From Coriaria nepalensis (Eukaryota; Streptophyta; Magnoliopsida; Cucurbitales; Coriariaceae): DNA of 64,000 nt. The stretch lies in contig CP114489.1 in NCBI GenBank assembly GCA_027186245.1, positions 5,649,501-5,713,500 of the forward strand, in the 5' to 3' direction. The notes beneath the pieces are model-generated. The model ran no database searches. It was not told the DNA's origin and saw only the letters and a program-made list of their open reading frames with translations. The position numbers were made by a program, and so were the translations under genes. Below are positions 12,010-24,623 of this stretch, piece after piece. Position 1 is the stretch's first letter. Each line of letters opens with the position of its first letter.

Positions 12010-13760
12010 TTTTTTTTAAGGATTATAATGGTCTGTAATCTCAAGATTTTTCTACTTCAATTACCTCTTCTCGACCAATTCATATTGATCATTTTACAGA
12101 TACTAACACTTTACACTTCCACACACTTGAAACTCTCTCTTCTCCTATGGTCCCTCAAGCTTCATCTGAGATTATGGATCCACCTCTACGTCAATCCATA
12201 TGCATTCGTAAGTTCACAAAGTTAGCAGATTTTGTTTATTCTTATTATACTTCATCTTTTACTTTTTGTTATTTTCTTATAAAGATGCAATTTTTAATCT
12301 TCTTTGGCAGCAAGCTATGGATGAGAAACTTTCGGCTTTACATAAGATAGGTACTTGGGATTTAGTTCCTCTACCTCTCGGTAAGAGTGTTGTTGGTTAT
12401 CGTTGAGCGATATAAAACTAGGTTGGTTACAAAATGATACTCTCAACAGTATAATATAGATCATGAGAAGATATTTGCTCCTATTGCAAAAAATGACTAC
12501 TATTTGTACTCATGCCTGATTTGAGTACATTTCCATTGAGTATTGTTTTGGTTCATCAATGGCGAATCTCTCAACTTAATGTTAAAAATGTCTTCTTGAA
12601 TGGAGATTTTCAAGAATAAGTTCTATGACGCCTCTTCCTGGTGTTTCACAAGCTTAAGAAAACGTCATATGGTCTCAAACAAGCACTTCATGCTTGCTTT
12701 GAGAAATTCCCTATTGTGATATGTTCCCTTCGATTTGCTTCTAATACTCATGATTCTGCTATTTTTTTTAAGTGCACTAATGTCTGTCATATTATTATGT
12801 CTTTATATGTAGATGACATAATTATGATATTGAAAGTATTTCAGTTTTGAAAATATAGTTAGTTAGACAGTTTGAAATGAAGGATTTTGATTTTCTATGA
12901 TATTTCTTGGGTATTGAGGTAGCTTACTCATTCAGAGTTTATTTTCTTTCTCAGTCGAAATATGTTGCCGATATTCCTGAGCGGGCTAGACTTAGTGATA
13001 ATAAAACTATAGATATTCTCTTTGAGGTTAACCCAAAGTATTTTTCTTCTAATAGTTTACCTTTGTCAGGTTCTAATTTGTACCGTATTATTGTTGGGAG
13101 CTTGGTATATCTCACTATTATTCATCAAGATATTGCATATGTTATTCATATAGTTAGTCAGTTTGATACTTCTCCTACTATAGTTCACTGGATAGTTGTT
13201 CTTTATATTTTGCGGTATCTTCGGGATATAATCTTTCAGTGCCTCTTACTTTCATCCACATCTTCCTCAGAGCAGTGTGCATGAAAATGCTGATCATGGC
13301 AGTGATCCCACAAATCGCAAGTCTATTACTAGTTTCTGTATTTTTTTTGGATGATTCTCTTATTTCTTAGAAGAGTAAGAAATAATATATTGTTTCTCAA
13401 TCTTCAACCGAAGCATAATATTGTGCTATGACATTTACTACCAAGGAGATTGTTTAGTTAGATTGATTACTTACAAATATGAGAGTTTCTCTTTCTCATC
13501 ATACCCCTATGTATTATGAAAACCAGAGTTCTATTGTAGATTGCTCACAAATTGGTTTTTCATGAACAAACTAAAGACATTGTGATCGATTGTCACCTTA
13601 TTCGTCATCATCTCAAGCATGACACCATTACTTTGCCTTTTGTTTTTTCTTCTTTACAATTTGCAAATTTTTTTATCAAGTCACATTCTATTTCCCCTTT
13701 TCATTTTTTAGTTTGCAAACTCTCGATGCTTATTGCTGCCGCAATGTGAGTTTGAGGGAG
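12010..13760 (+). mobile_element. Ty1/copia relic: RT and RNase H
   Basis: Plus-strand fragments in copia pol order. An AMDEKLSALHKIGTWDLVPL-like block is at about 12312-12370 and the RT motif KKTSYGLKQALHACFEKF at about 12655. The Y-V-D-D motif (SLYVDDIIM) is at about 12800, the SNLYRIIVGSLVYLTIIHQDIAY block at about 13070, and RNase H remains around 13380-13650. Many stops and at least four frame changes show it is dead. The element lacks gag and integrase, and no paired LTRs were found. Confidence 0.82.
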
Positions 13761-13789
13761 AAATTACTATATGAATAGTCTTTTCGGTT

Positions 13790-14648
13790 TCATTTATTTA
13801 ACATATAAATATAGTCTCTTTGTATTTAGGTTAAATAATCTTTTATTAATGAAGCCTTAATTTCCACTTTTTTTATTTTTTATATTCTTTTTATTTCATT
13901 TGATTGTTTAACATGGGGAACTCTTAATATATTTTATTACTGTTAGTTGTTAAACTTTACATTTGTATCATATCATATATGGTTTTGACTTTCTCCTTTC
14001 TTAATCTAATTCTTAAGTTGAGTTCTATCAATACACATTTATAAATTACTATATGAAAGTATCATATGATATACTTATTTTCGTAACACAATGGAATATT
14101 AGATCAAACTTTAAATTGCATCGAAGTAACGTATATATTTTTCTTGTACACGTATTCATTGGGTTTGGTTCCATTAATTACTCGAAAGTTGTAATTAACT
14201 TTGCAGGGCTCTTACTAATTATAAGTCTTCCGACTTTCGTAAGAGTGAAAAGGAGTACCTATCAATTGCCAATAGGTCGGTCACTGCTCTCTAAAATGAG
14301 AGAGAAGGAGCTAAGGTAGAGACAAAAGTGTCAGATTAATAGCTAGCAAGAAACAACAAACCCTTATGGACCCCCCTCCCTTTTTATAATACATAAGATG
14401 AGAAAGCTTTTGATGTGGTTCAAAGAAGCCCAATTTTTTTTATAAAACAAATTAAATACGGAAGAGTTGTTTTCAATGGCCTTAAGAATGCAAGGAGTCA
14501 TGGACATGGCCTAAACAGTCCCCGCCCCACCATGTGAAGCCCTTACAGTTGGATGCCATGAGCAGCTTATAAGCTAGCCGCTAGCCCACTTCCCAGTATA
14601 TAAATTAGGAACTGGGGTTGAATGATCAAGTATATATATATATAAGTA

Positions 14649-14685
<37 letters not shown>

Positions 14686-15125
14686 ATTTTTATTTCCTCT
14701 TTTTCATCTCCAATCTATTTAGTAAAGGAGAATATTTGATGATTCAATCTTCGCTGTAAGAATAATATGGTGACCAATTAAGATAAGTAGTCTAAGTGTC
14801 AAAACTTGGAGAGAAAAGAGAATGTTAGAAATGAAATGACCCATGACATTATTTGGCGTCGGCTAGCTTTGTCCTAACTTTACTGTAAATATTACTAGCT
14901 AGCTAATGACAAAAAGACCCATCATTTTGCTTATCACGGATTAATTTTATTACGACTTACTTTAGGGCATATCATATCATGCATGTTTAAACCTAGTTTA
15001 AAAATGATACGGGTTCAATTATGTTTGTTGAATCTTTCAAAATTATATCTGAACTCCTTTTTCTTTTTTTCCTGAGAATATAAGGCAACATGGGCTATAC
15101 ACTATTGTTTCCTCAACTACCCATA

Positions 15126-15166
<41 letters not shown>

Positions 15167-16360
15167 GTTCTTCTTGTTCAAAAGTTGGTCCAATAATTCA
15201 ACTAAGTTAGCAAGTTAATACTTTCCGCTTTATATGTGCAAAGCCATTTCACTTCACGACACTAATTTGGATGATTTTAGACTAAGCCTAATCGACTAAT
15301 AAAAGTGTGTCACATCTACTAAAATAATTATTCTCTCATCTAGTTTAAATGATATAATTTTTTATTTTTTATTTTTTTGGTGGATTAAGCTTTAGTCCGA
15401 ACCCCCCAAATGCATCTTATCACTTGTGGATATTATTCTATCAGGTTTGTAGTTCAAGCCTTTGTGCCAAGTGGATGAATCCATCTCTTTTAATTCCTCA
15501 ACTACATGCCAAAGAGAATCATCAAGTGTTAATGCAATTTTGAGCATTGCTTATTTATAGCCATCCTTGAGTAAATTGTAAGATGATCCATTTATGGAAA
15601 TCTCTTTTCTCTAGGGTTTGTTGTGAATATGTATTTCTCATGTGCTGGGAAGTTTGCTGCCAAGACAAGTTCATGATGTGTTAGGGTACAACGCATAAAG
15701 GCATGTGAAAGTATTAGGTATGAGTGCCCATTTTAAGATCATAATGTAAAGTGATGGACTTTGGTCGATAACTTTGAGTAGGAAAGAAGGGAAATTCAAT
15801 AGATAGAAAACGCCTTAGCTTTGAAGAGAAAATGACCACGTAATCGTATTTTCTATCTTTTTCTATGGTTTTTTTTTCTTTTTTATTCTTACTAATTATA
15901 ACTAGTAGCCCATATGCCTGCTATAAAAACATTAGTTGTTTCACAGCTCAAATTATTAGGAAATAGATTTAAAATTTATGTCACAATTGTAAGCTCTTAG
16001 ACTTAATTTTCTCACATTTCTAAGTTTTGAAAGCCCGTAAAGTTTTGAAACTCACTCTCAAACTTTATATAATGTTAATTAAGTACCCAATTACTTCATT
16101 AGCTTAAGTTTATTATTATTATTCTTCTTCTTCTTCTTCTTCTTATTATTATTATTACTATTAAGGAGCATGCTTTAAAGAAAAATGTCAAATTACAATC
16201 TTAATTGAGGTATTCTACTTCTGTCGATCCGCAAATATCGCTTAACAGTAGACGAAAGGGAAACCTCGATACGAAAATCAATACAATGGAAAAAATTAAA
16301 AGTGGCAAAAGCATCTGCTTCCCCGTTATTCTCTCTATAAACATGAACCAATTCCATGTA
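13790..16360. other. Spacer with TA microsatellites
   Basis: AT-rich, no gene recognised. TA runs lie at about 14629-14671 and 15129-15163, and a TTC/TTA triplet tract at about 16110-16160. The 88-codon plus-strand frame at 14053-14319 has no family resemblance. Confidence 0.5.
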
Positions 16361-16369
16361 GAAAGACTA

Positions 16370-17500
16370 TCTAAAATTGAATATTATGCCACATGGTACA
16401 AAAGTTCCAATCCGAACACTCCTTAGCAATGGCTTGCACTAATGACATCGAATCACTCTCGATTTGAAGAGGAAGGAAACCATGACGAAGGGCTAGCTTG
16501 ATACCGTGAAACACCCCACTCGCTTCGGTTTGAAAACTATTCGAGCATGTTAACGGTCTATGAAAACCCATAATGAAGATAACCTAATGATGCATAAACA
16601 CAGCACCACACGTCGACGAGCCTAAAGCATGATTAAAAGAACCCATCAATATTTAATTTAAACCATCCAGAAGGAGGTGTAGCCTAAGAACAAGCAATCA
16701 CTCGCCTATGAAATCTAGGCCGCGGAACACAATCCAATTCTTCTAAGAGCTTCGTATCCAGGTTAGAAGAAGTTCCAAAATGTAAAGCCTTATTAAGAGA
16801 TGAAATCCACCCTATAATCTTCTGATAATAACACTGGCATCCATCTTAACTCCATTAAATCTAGCATTATTTCGGCAAAGCCATAGCTCCCAACATGTAA
16901 TGAGAGGGACCGTGCGAAGCATGACGTGGAGCTATGACGTGTTATTGAACACCCTTCACTAGAGCTTCATCTGATGAATAGATGGTTGATAAATGAATGA
17001 GACTCTACAGATAGCATGAAAGAAACACCAAGCCATGGTTGCTACCTCACCTAAAATGAAGAGATGATGAACATATTTTTGCTTCTTCGCTATGCAACAA
17101 GAACACGCTGAAGGACCCGCCATCCTGAGCCTTTACAAATTTAGATCCATTGCAATACAATTATGAAATAAATGCCAAAAAAAATTTTGATCTTAAGAGG
17201 ACACTTAGAGGCCCAAAGAGAAGAGAAATGATTGATGACAATTCAATCCTTAGATATCACATTTCTTGCCAATTTAATGGAGAAAATTTACATTCTCATT
17301 AGGTCGCCAAATCAATTGATCATCATGGGAGGATAACTGAGGAATATTAAATTCGATAAAATTGGCCAGTACCAGTTCCACATTTTCATGCATCCAATCA
17401 TATGAATCCAATCATTGATCCCATAATAGTGTATGATGATAACTATAATGAAATAGAATAAGCAAAGGAACCGATGTCTCATTAGAAATTCAAACACTTA
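16370..17500 (-). mobile_element. LINE (non-LTR) relic: zf-RVT and RNase H
   Basis: Minus-strand translation shows the 3' end of a plant LINE pol in order. It runs from a DDQLIWRPNENVNF block (about 17290-17330) to a zinc-binding reverse-transcriptase-associated segment with C-x-x-C and HLF (about 17070-17130). A WLCRNNARFN-like linker (about 16870) follows, then an RNase H domain (FQTEASGVFHGIKLALRHG and ESDSMSLVQAI, 16400-16540). Stops occur throughout, and the reverse transcriptase core is absent. Confidence 0.7.
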
Positions 17501-19600
17501 TTGCAATGTTATCACCTCATTCAAGAGATATTTGGAAAATGAGACGTCAACATAGAAAGAATCGACATAGATGAAAACATTATAGATACATTTACTAAGA
17601 CACTTTCCCAACGGAAGTTTGATCGCCATCTTGACAAGATAAAAATTAGATTCATAAATGATTGGCTTTACTGAAAGTATATGTCGTCAAGCTAATTGAG
17701 TTTTGACCCGATGGGGCAAAGATTTTTATGTGATCTTTATATGTGATTCTATCTTTATGCGAATATTTGTAAGACAATAAATATTATTATTAATTTTCAT
17801 TATGAAAGTCAATTATTATTCATCATGTTTATTTATCGTTGGAATTAATATCTTATATTTTCTAAATGCATATCATAATAAAGTCAATTGTCTTATGTTA
17901 TGTACTTGAAGCCATGATAGACATCATGTTAATTGAGACTCAAGTAGCTTAAAGCTTAAGACATGAATTGTTCGTTATCATAGGATCATCAAGAATGGAC
18001 AGTGATGATCTGGATAGACAACGCATAGATCGTCATCTAAAGTGTTTAGAGTGGTCATTCTCATGATCATTGATGTTAGTAGGACATCATGATGATATAT
18101 AGGTGCTTAGTAGAAGCTAAGGGTACTAAATATGATACTTAGATAGTTCTCAACAGTAAAAATACTACTATTAATGAGAATTATCTAGTGATTATATTAC
18201 ATGTGGTCCTTAGACCTGAGATCACTATGGTATGTTATGTGTCAAGTTTTATGCTTTAACATCATCCCAATAAACCTTAGTTAAGGGTAAATAGGAGGTG
18301 AAATGTTGGGTATAAAATATTGTACATGAAGGTTGTGAGTGATCAAAATGGAATCAATCACTTCCGTATTTCGAAATAGATCCTATGAATTATATTCTTT
18401 ATAGAACAAGGAATCTGTGCAAAATAATATGGTATGAAAAAAGTTTCAGTAAATCTATTATCGATGTTCATTAAAGAAATAATAGTTCATATGATTTATC
18501 TATTAAGGTTTAATAGTCCAACTATGTCTTAGGATAAATCGGGATATTGACAAGATGGATGGATCATTTATTATAAATATACTATAATCACAGGTGGTTC
18601 TTTTGAAAGATGATAACTTCTCATCCCTCATCATTTTTAACACTTTGTTAGAAGTTAATCTTGACTTGGAGATTTAGGTTAATTTAAAATTATGTTTTAA
18701 ATTATATGAATTTAATTGTGAATTAAATAAATTTAGAAAGTGTTATGAAATCCTCTTACCGACATGATGTATAAACTAATCGTTCACACACATAAGATTC
18801 AATAGTAACTCAGTTTAGATTTATCGGATAAAAATGAAAAACAGATCAATTCCATTTTAAAAGTAAAATGATAATTTACCCTGTAGTTCGACCATAAGGA
18901 CAAAATAGTAATTATTAAATTTTTTAAATTTAATATCATGCAGCTATACTAGTATTACTAATTATAACATTAATTTAATTAGAAATCAATAAATTACCCA
19001 AGAATTTTTATTTAATAATAAAATATTCTAAAAGTTTGTATTTAATAATTAGATATTAAAGGATAGTGGGCCGAATTATTAATTTGATTTTCTTGGGCCA
19101 ATTTAATAAAAGGGTTTATTCAAATTCATAAGCTAATGACTAGTGGAGTGGTCGGTCATGTTAATGAGTTTTTAATCCATTGTTTCCTTCATAGGATTAA
19201 GGAAACCTTTGACCAGGTTAGTAGATAATCATATCAAAATAACAAGTTTACTTTTAGGAAACTTACTATCTAATGGAATATATTATAAATACCCCATTAG
19301 AGTTGGCCGAAAATAAAAAGTCTCCTCCTCCTTGGCTGAAACCCTAATGTGAGAGAGCATTAGTTTTTACCATCATTTTTTCCCAAATCTTTTAATTCAT
19401 GAGTTGAATCTTTAGGTAGAAAATAAACTGAATGAATCGGGTCTTGTGGATAATAATTAGATGACGAACATGTAGGCGCCTATTTTTCCTTTCAATTCGG
19501 ATTACAAGAGAAAAATAAGATTGTTCGCTAGTATCGTTTTGTTTGTCAAAATTAGTAACTCTTTTTATAATCTTAAATTTTAATTATACGGAATTTATTA
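17501..19600 (+). mobile_element. Copia 3' end with long LTR-like tail
   Basis: Plus-strand 17500-17690 reads as the end of copia RNase H (HLIREIFGK, then IDTFTKTLSQRKFDRHLDKI) and ends in stops. About 1.9 kb of non-coding sequence follows that looks like the long LTR of this copia group. A purine tract at about 18290-18303 followed by TGTTGGGTATAAAAT at 18304 is one possible LTR start; a start just after 17710 is another. No matching 5' LTR exists in the window, so the borders are uncertain. Confidence 0.55.
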
Positions 19601-20257
19601 TGTTTTCTGTAAAATTATTAGGACATGATGTATGACTATTATATGATTGTCCTTCAAATAGATTTATGTTGTAATTAGAATTAAATCCGAAAAATTTAAA
19701 ATTACTATTTTTACTACTGATTTACATACATAAATCCTAAGAGTAGTAAATGTAAAGTGGTAGAAATATAGGAAGTAATAAATGTAATTAATGAAGAATT
19801 GAATTTTTTTTAAAATAAATAAATATTTAAAGAAAGAATTAATGGAAAAGTCAAGTCATTTATGAAAAAAAAAATTAAGGAAGAATCCATTAATAGAATA
19901 CTTAAAAGGAAAAAAATAATAAATAAAAAAGAAGAAAAAAAATTAATTCATTAATAGAAAATATCTTAAGAAATAATTAATTCAGTTTAAAATAATAATA
20001 AATAAATAATGGTCGGTTCAATCCAATCCGATTGAGTATCAAATTCGTAAAAACCGAAAGTCATTATATCAAAATATGTAAAACTTCATCTTCAATGAGG
20101 CCCGCTTATTTTGTTCTCTCACATGAATCAGGTAGAACTGATCAAGATATATGGAAACAAAACTGAAAAATGTGATCCTGATGTATTGTATTGTATATTA
20201 CATAAACGTGTGGTGCAAAAAGTTACATTTTGGAGACTCTGGACCAATAGCTTGGCA
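19601..20257. other. Spacer and 3' flank of the NDB gene
   Basis: A-rich sequence with poor complexity and no ORF. The part nearest 20257 probably holds the NDB 3' UTR. Confidence 0.4.
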
Positions 20258-23200
20258 TCATATTTGACTTGAATCCCTCCCGAAGATAAAACGCTTTGCC
20301 CAGTCCGATACCACCAGTGCTCTATTCCGCCAGCTGACTTGCTTGCTGAACGGTGGAAGAAACATTAATGAAATAATCAATGCCCTTGGTCGAGCGAGAG
20401 AGAGATAGAGAGAGAGATTACCTGGCATAGACAGAGTACCAGAGCCACTGGCTGCTATGGCCAATAGAGACCCAATCTCCAGGCAGTTGTGCTGCTGTTT
20501 CCTCTCCTCCCAATGGAGCAAATTGTCCAAGATGCTTGTACCTTTTGAAAAGGACCAACCATATATAATTATTTAATTGTCATTCAGTAAAACAGAAAAA
20601 CTGAATCTCAACTATTACAATAGACTACAATTAGCTTGAGTAATCACCCACTTTGATAAAGGTGCATTTGGTTCCGCATTTTGAAACAGGAATTTGAGTT
20701 GAGAGAGATTTTATTGTAACTATCTTTATAGCTTAGAAAAGAAATAACAATTTGTGGGCATAGCCCGAAGACAAGGTCGGATTTCTATCATCTAAATAGT
20801 AATATAGAAAACAAACTAAGGGCAGCTTATTCACAGGTTTGAAGCTTGGTATCTGTGATTGTACCATGGATTGATTAGATTCTGTCACTTCTCAATAGAC
20901 GGGACACACAGAGAGGGGGAGAGAGAGAGAGAGACTTGTACCTAAAGGGCCGAAAACGATGACGACCTGATTCTCTGAATCTTATAGGACCTTCAGGATT
21001 CCTTTCGCATTCTTCCATACGGTTAAAACAGTTAGCTAGGTAAACACCTTGCTGAGATGCAACCTAGAATGTCATTTCAGAGGAGCATAAGTTACACACT
21101 CTATACATATTTCATAGAACTCATAACCTTTAAAGTACAGTACTCTTACCTGAGCTGTAGCAGGGAGGAATTTCATCTGAGAATCCACCTGCGAAAGGGC
21201 GGATTTAAATTCTTCAATGTTTAACTCGATGGATTCCTTTGCAACGTTACCTTTTGATTCCTTCAAGAGATCGGCGATATCACCCATCTGTCTACTCTTC
21301 AAATAAAGCTCCACCTGAGGGTACCTTTCACAGATGTCATCAATGACTTCTAGAAATTCTTTGACGGTAAGAGTTCCTGAATTGTCTGTATCTGCCTTCC
21401 TAAAGATTGCGGAGATATCTTCCTATACAAGAAGAATAAAAATTAGAATGGTAAGAAGTATCCTAGCTCACTATGCGCGCTGCATTCTCCTAACCTATCC
21501 ACTGAGAGATGTGAATCAATAATTTTCTTATTCTAACGTAGCTAATTTTTCTTTTAGTCATTTGGGTTTCAATTTCAGGAAATAAAGAAAAAAATAGGTA
21601 TAAAAACCAAATCATGCAGAAGGAATAGCCAAACTTACCATGACCTTTCGCTGATTTATTGTGGCGCAATCACCAAGTGCATATACAGTGTCAGTTCCCT
21701 CAACTCGCAGCCACTCATCAGTTGCTAAAGCACGCCTATTAGCCTGTGCATAAGAAAATAAAAAGTTGATATATGAGTAAAATATGCAAGCAAACGATTA
21801 TGTGATAAAATTTTAGTAGAACTTGGAATATATAGAGTGGAGTCAAATTCAGATCAGAGACGCATTGGAGGTCTCAGAAGACTCACCTGAGCAATCTGTG
21901 TCATGAAATCTTTTATGATAGGACGAGTTCCAATTCCAGTTGACCAAACAGCCATTCCATAAGGCAGAGTAGAAAGTTCTCCAGTTTTCATCTCTTTTGT
22001 AGAAATTTCTTTATCAGATACTTTGACAACCATTGATCCTGTTTTAAGTTGAATACCTTCTCTTCGGAACTTTGCTTCAGCAAAAGCAGTGATTCTTTTG
22101 TCAAACCTGAAAGAATGAGAAACAAAATCTGTAAGAATTCTACGATATACATAATTGATGAAGTCAAAAAAAGATTTATCCGCCACACAAACTTTAGCAC
22201 ACTAGCTCTCTTTGTTTTTGTCTATGCATTTCTGTATAACAATGATCAATTCCGCATTGGATTGAAATGATATGCCTACATTCCTAAAGTTGGTGGCTAT
22301 GGAGATATCTTCTCCTTAAGGCAATAGACTATCACCTCGACAGAACTGTATTATTTATTTATTTTCTTTTCCTCTCTTTTTGATATTTATATCAAATGGT
22401 TGAAAACAGAAATTGCTAACTTAAAATCAATAAGGATTTGCCCAGTTTACTTTCTTACATGCTAAGAATATGATCTCCGGCCTCAAGAAGAGTTATTGTG
22501 ACTAGATCTTTAGCTCCAGGATATAATTTGACTATATCCTCGTTGACAAAGTCATGAAGCTCTGCAGCAAACTCCACGCCCGTTGGTCCACCACCAACAA
22601 TAGCAAAATGAAGAATTCTTTTTCTTTCCTCATCATTCAGAGTAGGAAGACTTGCCCTTTCAAAACAGTCAATAACAGTCCTTCGAATTTTTTGAGCGTC
22701 TTCCACTTCCTGCATGAAGGATGCGCATAAATCTTATTTCAAAAAATTCTGGACAAAGGCACAAATACTGAAAGGGAGGGGTTCGTTTATCTCCCTTCAA
22801 TACATTCTGCAGAGTGTCTTTTCGGTAATTTTTTTTTTTTTTCAATCTGCTTTTGATCCTGGAGGAATCCAATAGGTCTTGGATTCATAGAATCTTTCTA
22901 AGGAATTTACCTTCAAAAAAAGGCAATTCTCCACCACACCAGGAGTATTGAATGTATTAACCTGTGCTCCAACAGCTACTATGAGGTAGTCATAGTCCAC
23001 AACAAATTCCTCTTTCCCATCCAGTTTGTGCTTTTGATTAGCTCGACAATAAATTTTCTTGTTTGCTGCATCAATCTTGTAACATTCAGCTTCATGGAAT
23101 TGAACCTCTACATTTTTCTGCTTGAGGAAAAGCAATAAAAGCAATGAAGCATTTCTAATCCTGTAATGACATAGCCAGCCTTCAAACATGTGGCAATTAT

Positions 23201-24623
23201 GCAGCACCAGTAATAAAACCCTAAGCAATGCATTCTGGCCTATAGTTGTCAAAAGGAATATGAACACTTAAGATGCTTTGTCAGCAAATCGGATGCTAAA
23301 AAACAGATTAATAATTATAACTGGTCTTAATTCCCATATTATGCAGTGTCAAATAGTAGATATTTTGATTACCTTCCTAACAATATTCCGGACTGGCTCA
23401 ACAATACTGCGAGCTTCCACTGTACCACAGGTAACACTTGGCAACAATGGGGTAAAGGCAAAATAATTACGAGGTGATATCACTTGAACCTCATACGACG
23501 GATCTTTGAGATTCCTCAAGAAACTTGTTCCAGCCCAACCAGTTCCAAGCACAACCACTTTCTTCTTTTTCTCATCCCCAGCTACTTCAGATGTGACGAT
23601 ACTCCGTGCACTGCTGCTTGGGCTGGCATCGGCAAAAGCCAATAGGCTCCCACCACTAACAACAAATAGAAAGGCAAAGGCCAAAAAATAGTTATTAGGA
23701 ATCTGAATGCAAGCAGATACAGAATAAACAAAAACATAAGATCAAACATGACAAGAGTTTGTAAAGGTTGCTAGTTATGCCTTTTGAAAGAAACCAGAGT
23801 ATTTCTAGCATTGAATCAACTAAGCTTCAATATTAAATTACACATTTAACAAAATTCCAAATTTAGGAAATGTCCTGTTATTGCACTTAATCGAGCACAA
23901 ATATCATTCTACAATCACAATCTCAAAGAAAATGTTTCTTTGAGATTTAAATTGGAAACACACGGGAAGGGGAGAGAGCGGAGCAAAATTCTGCAGAATC
24001 AAGTTCATAGAACATACAAAATAGATAGGCAATCAGAAATTCAACTTGCAGATTTAGACTTCACCGGATATTACTGCCATCAGTATCGACGGAAATCCAT
24101 CCATTGATCGTCTATGATCAAGTTCACTATCTATCTCCGGCAATCAAATTTCATCTAGATTAAATTTAAGTATATAGTCAAGAAGTTATTTCTGCTAGGC
24201 TTTTTCGAATCCACAACATCTAGTTGACGTGAATTCCAAATAATTCTGATTCATGGATGGAAACTAAGCAAGTTATTGAAAATATCCTTGGTTTATTTTT
24301 TCCTAAAGATGCCAGATGAACTCAAAATCACAATGATTTATACCTTTACCTGTTAGAGCAGCAATTCATCCACTAACAATTAATCAATCTTCAGATCAAC
24401 TCAGAATCGTGGATCAAAAGAAAATAACACTTACTATCAAGCAGGAGTCTCAAATTTACAAATCGATAGGGAGAAAGAGCTAAGAAGAAGAAGAAGAGCA
24501 AAAGACGATGAGAGATATTTTCTAGATGGATAACCTGACGGTGAAGACGACGAGGAGCTTAGAGAACGAAGGATGCTCCTGGAGAGCCTTAAAAACTCTC
24601 TGATAAAAGGTGTTGGTTCGCAT
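20258..24623 (-). CDS. NDB2: External type-II NAD(P)H:ubiquinone oxidoreductase with EF-hand (NDB2 type)
   Basis: Ten exons join in frame to 585 residues: 24623-24535, 23655-23373, 23117-22911, 22709-22459, 22106-21887, 21743-21639, 21422-21150, 21063-20942, 20541-20422, 20345-20258. The protein is the rotenone-insensitive alternative dehydrogenase of the outer face of the inner mitochondrial membrane. It passes electrons from cytosolic NAD(P)H to ubiquinone without pumping protons. The FAD-binding motif GTGWAG is at residues 67-72 and the nucleotide-binding motif GGGPTG at 232-237, with Glu269 after the second strand (TLLEAGDH). A canonical EF-hand loop DTDNSGTLTVKE occupies 396-407, splitting the second half as in all NDB proteins and giving Ca2+ control. 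The C-terminus WAKRFIFGRDSSQI is the membrane-contact tail. Length matches Arabidopsis NDB2 (about 580). Separation from NDB3/NDB4 is not certain. Confidence 0.95.
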
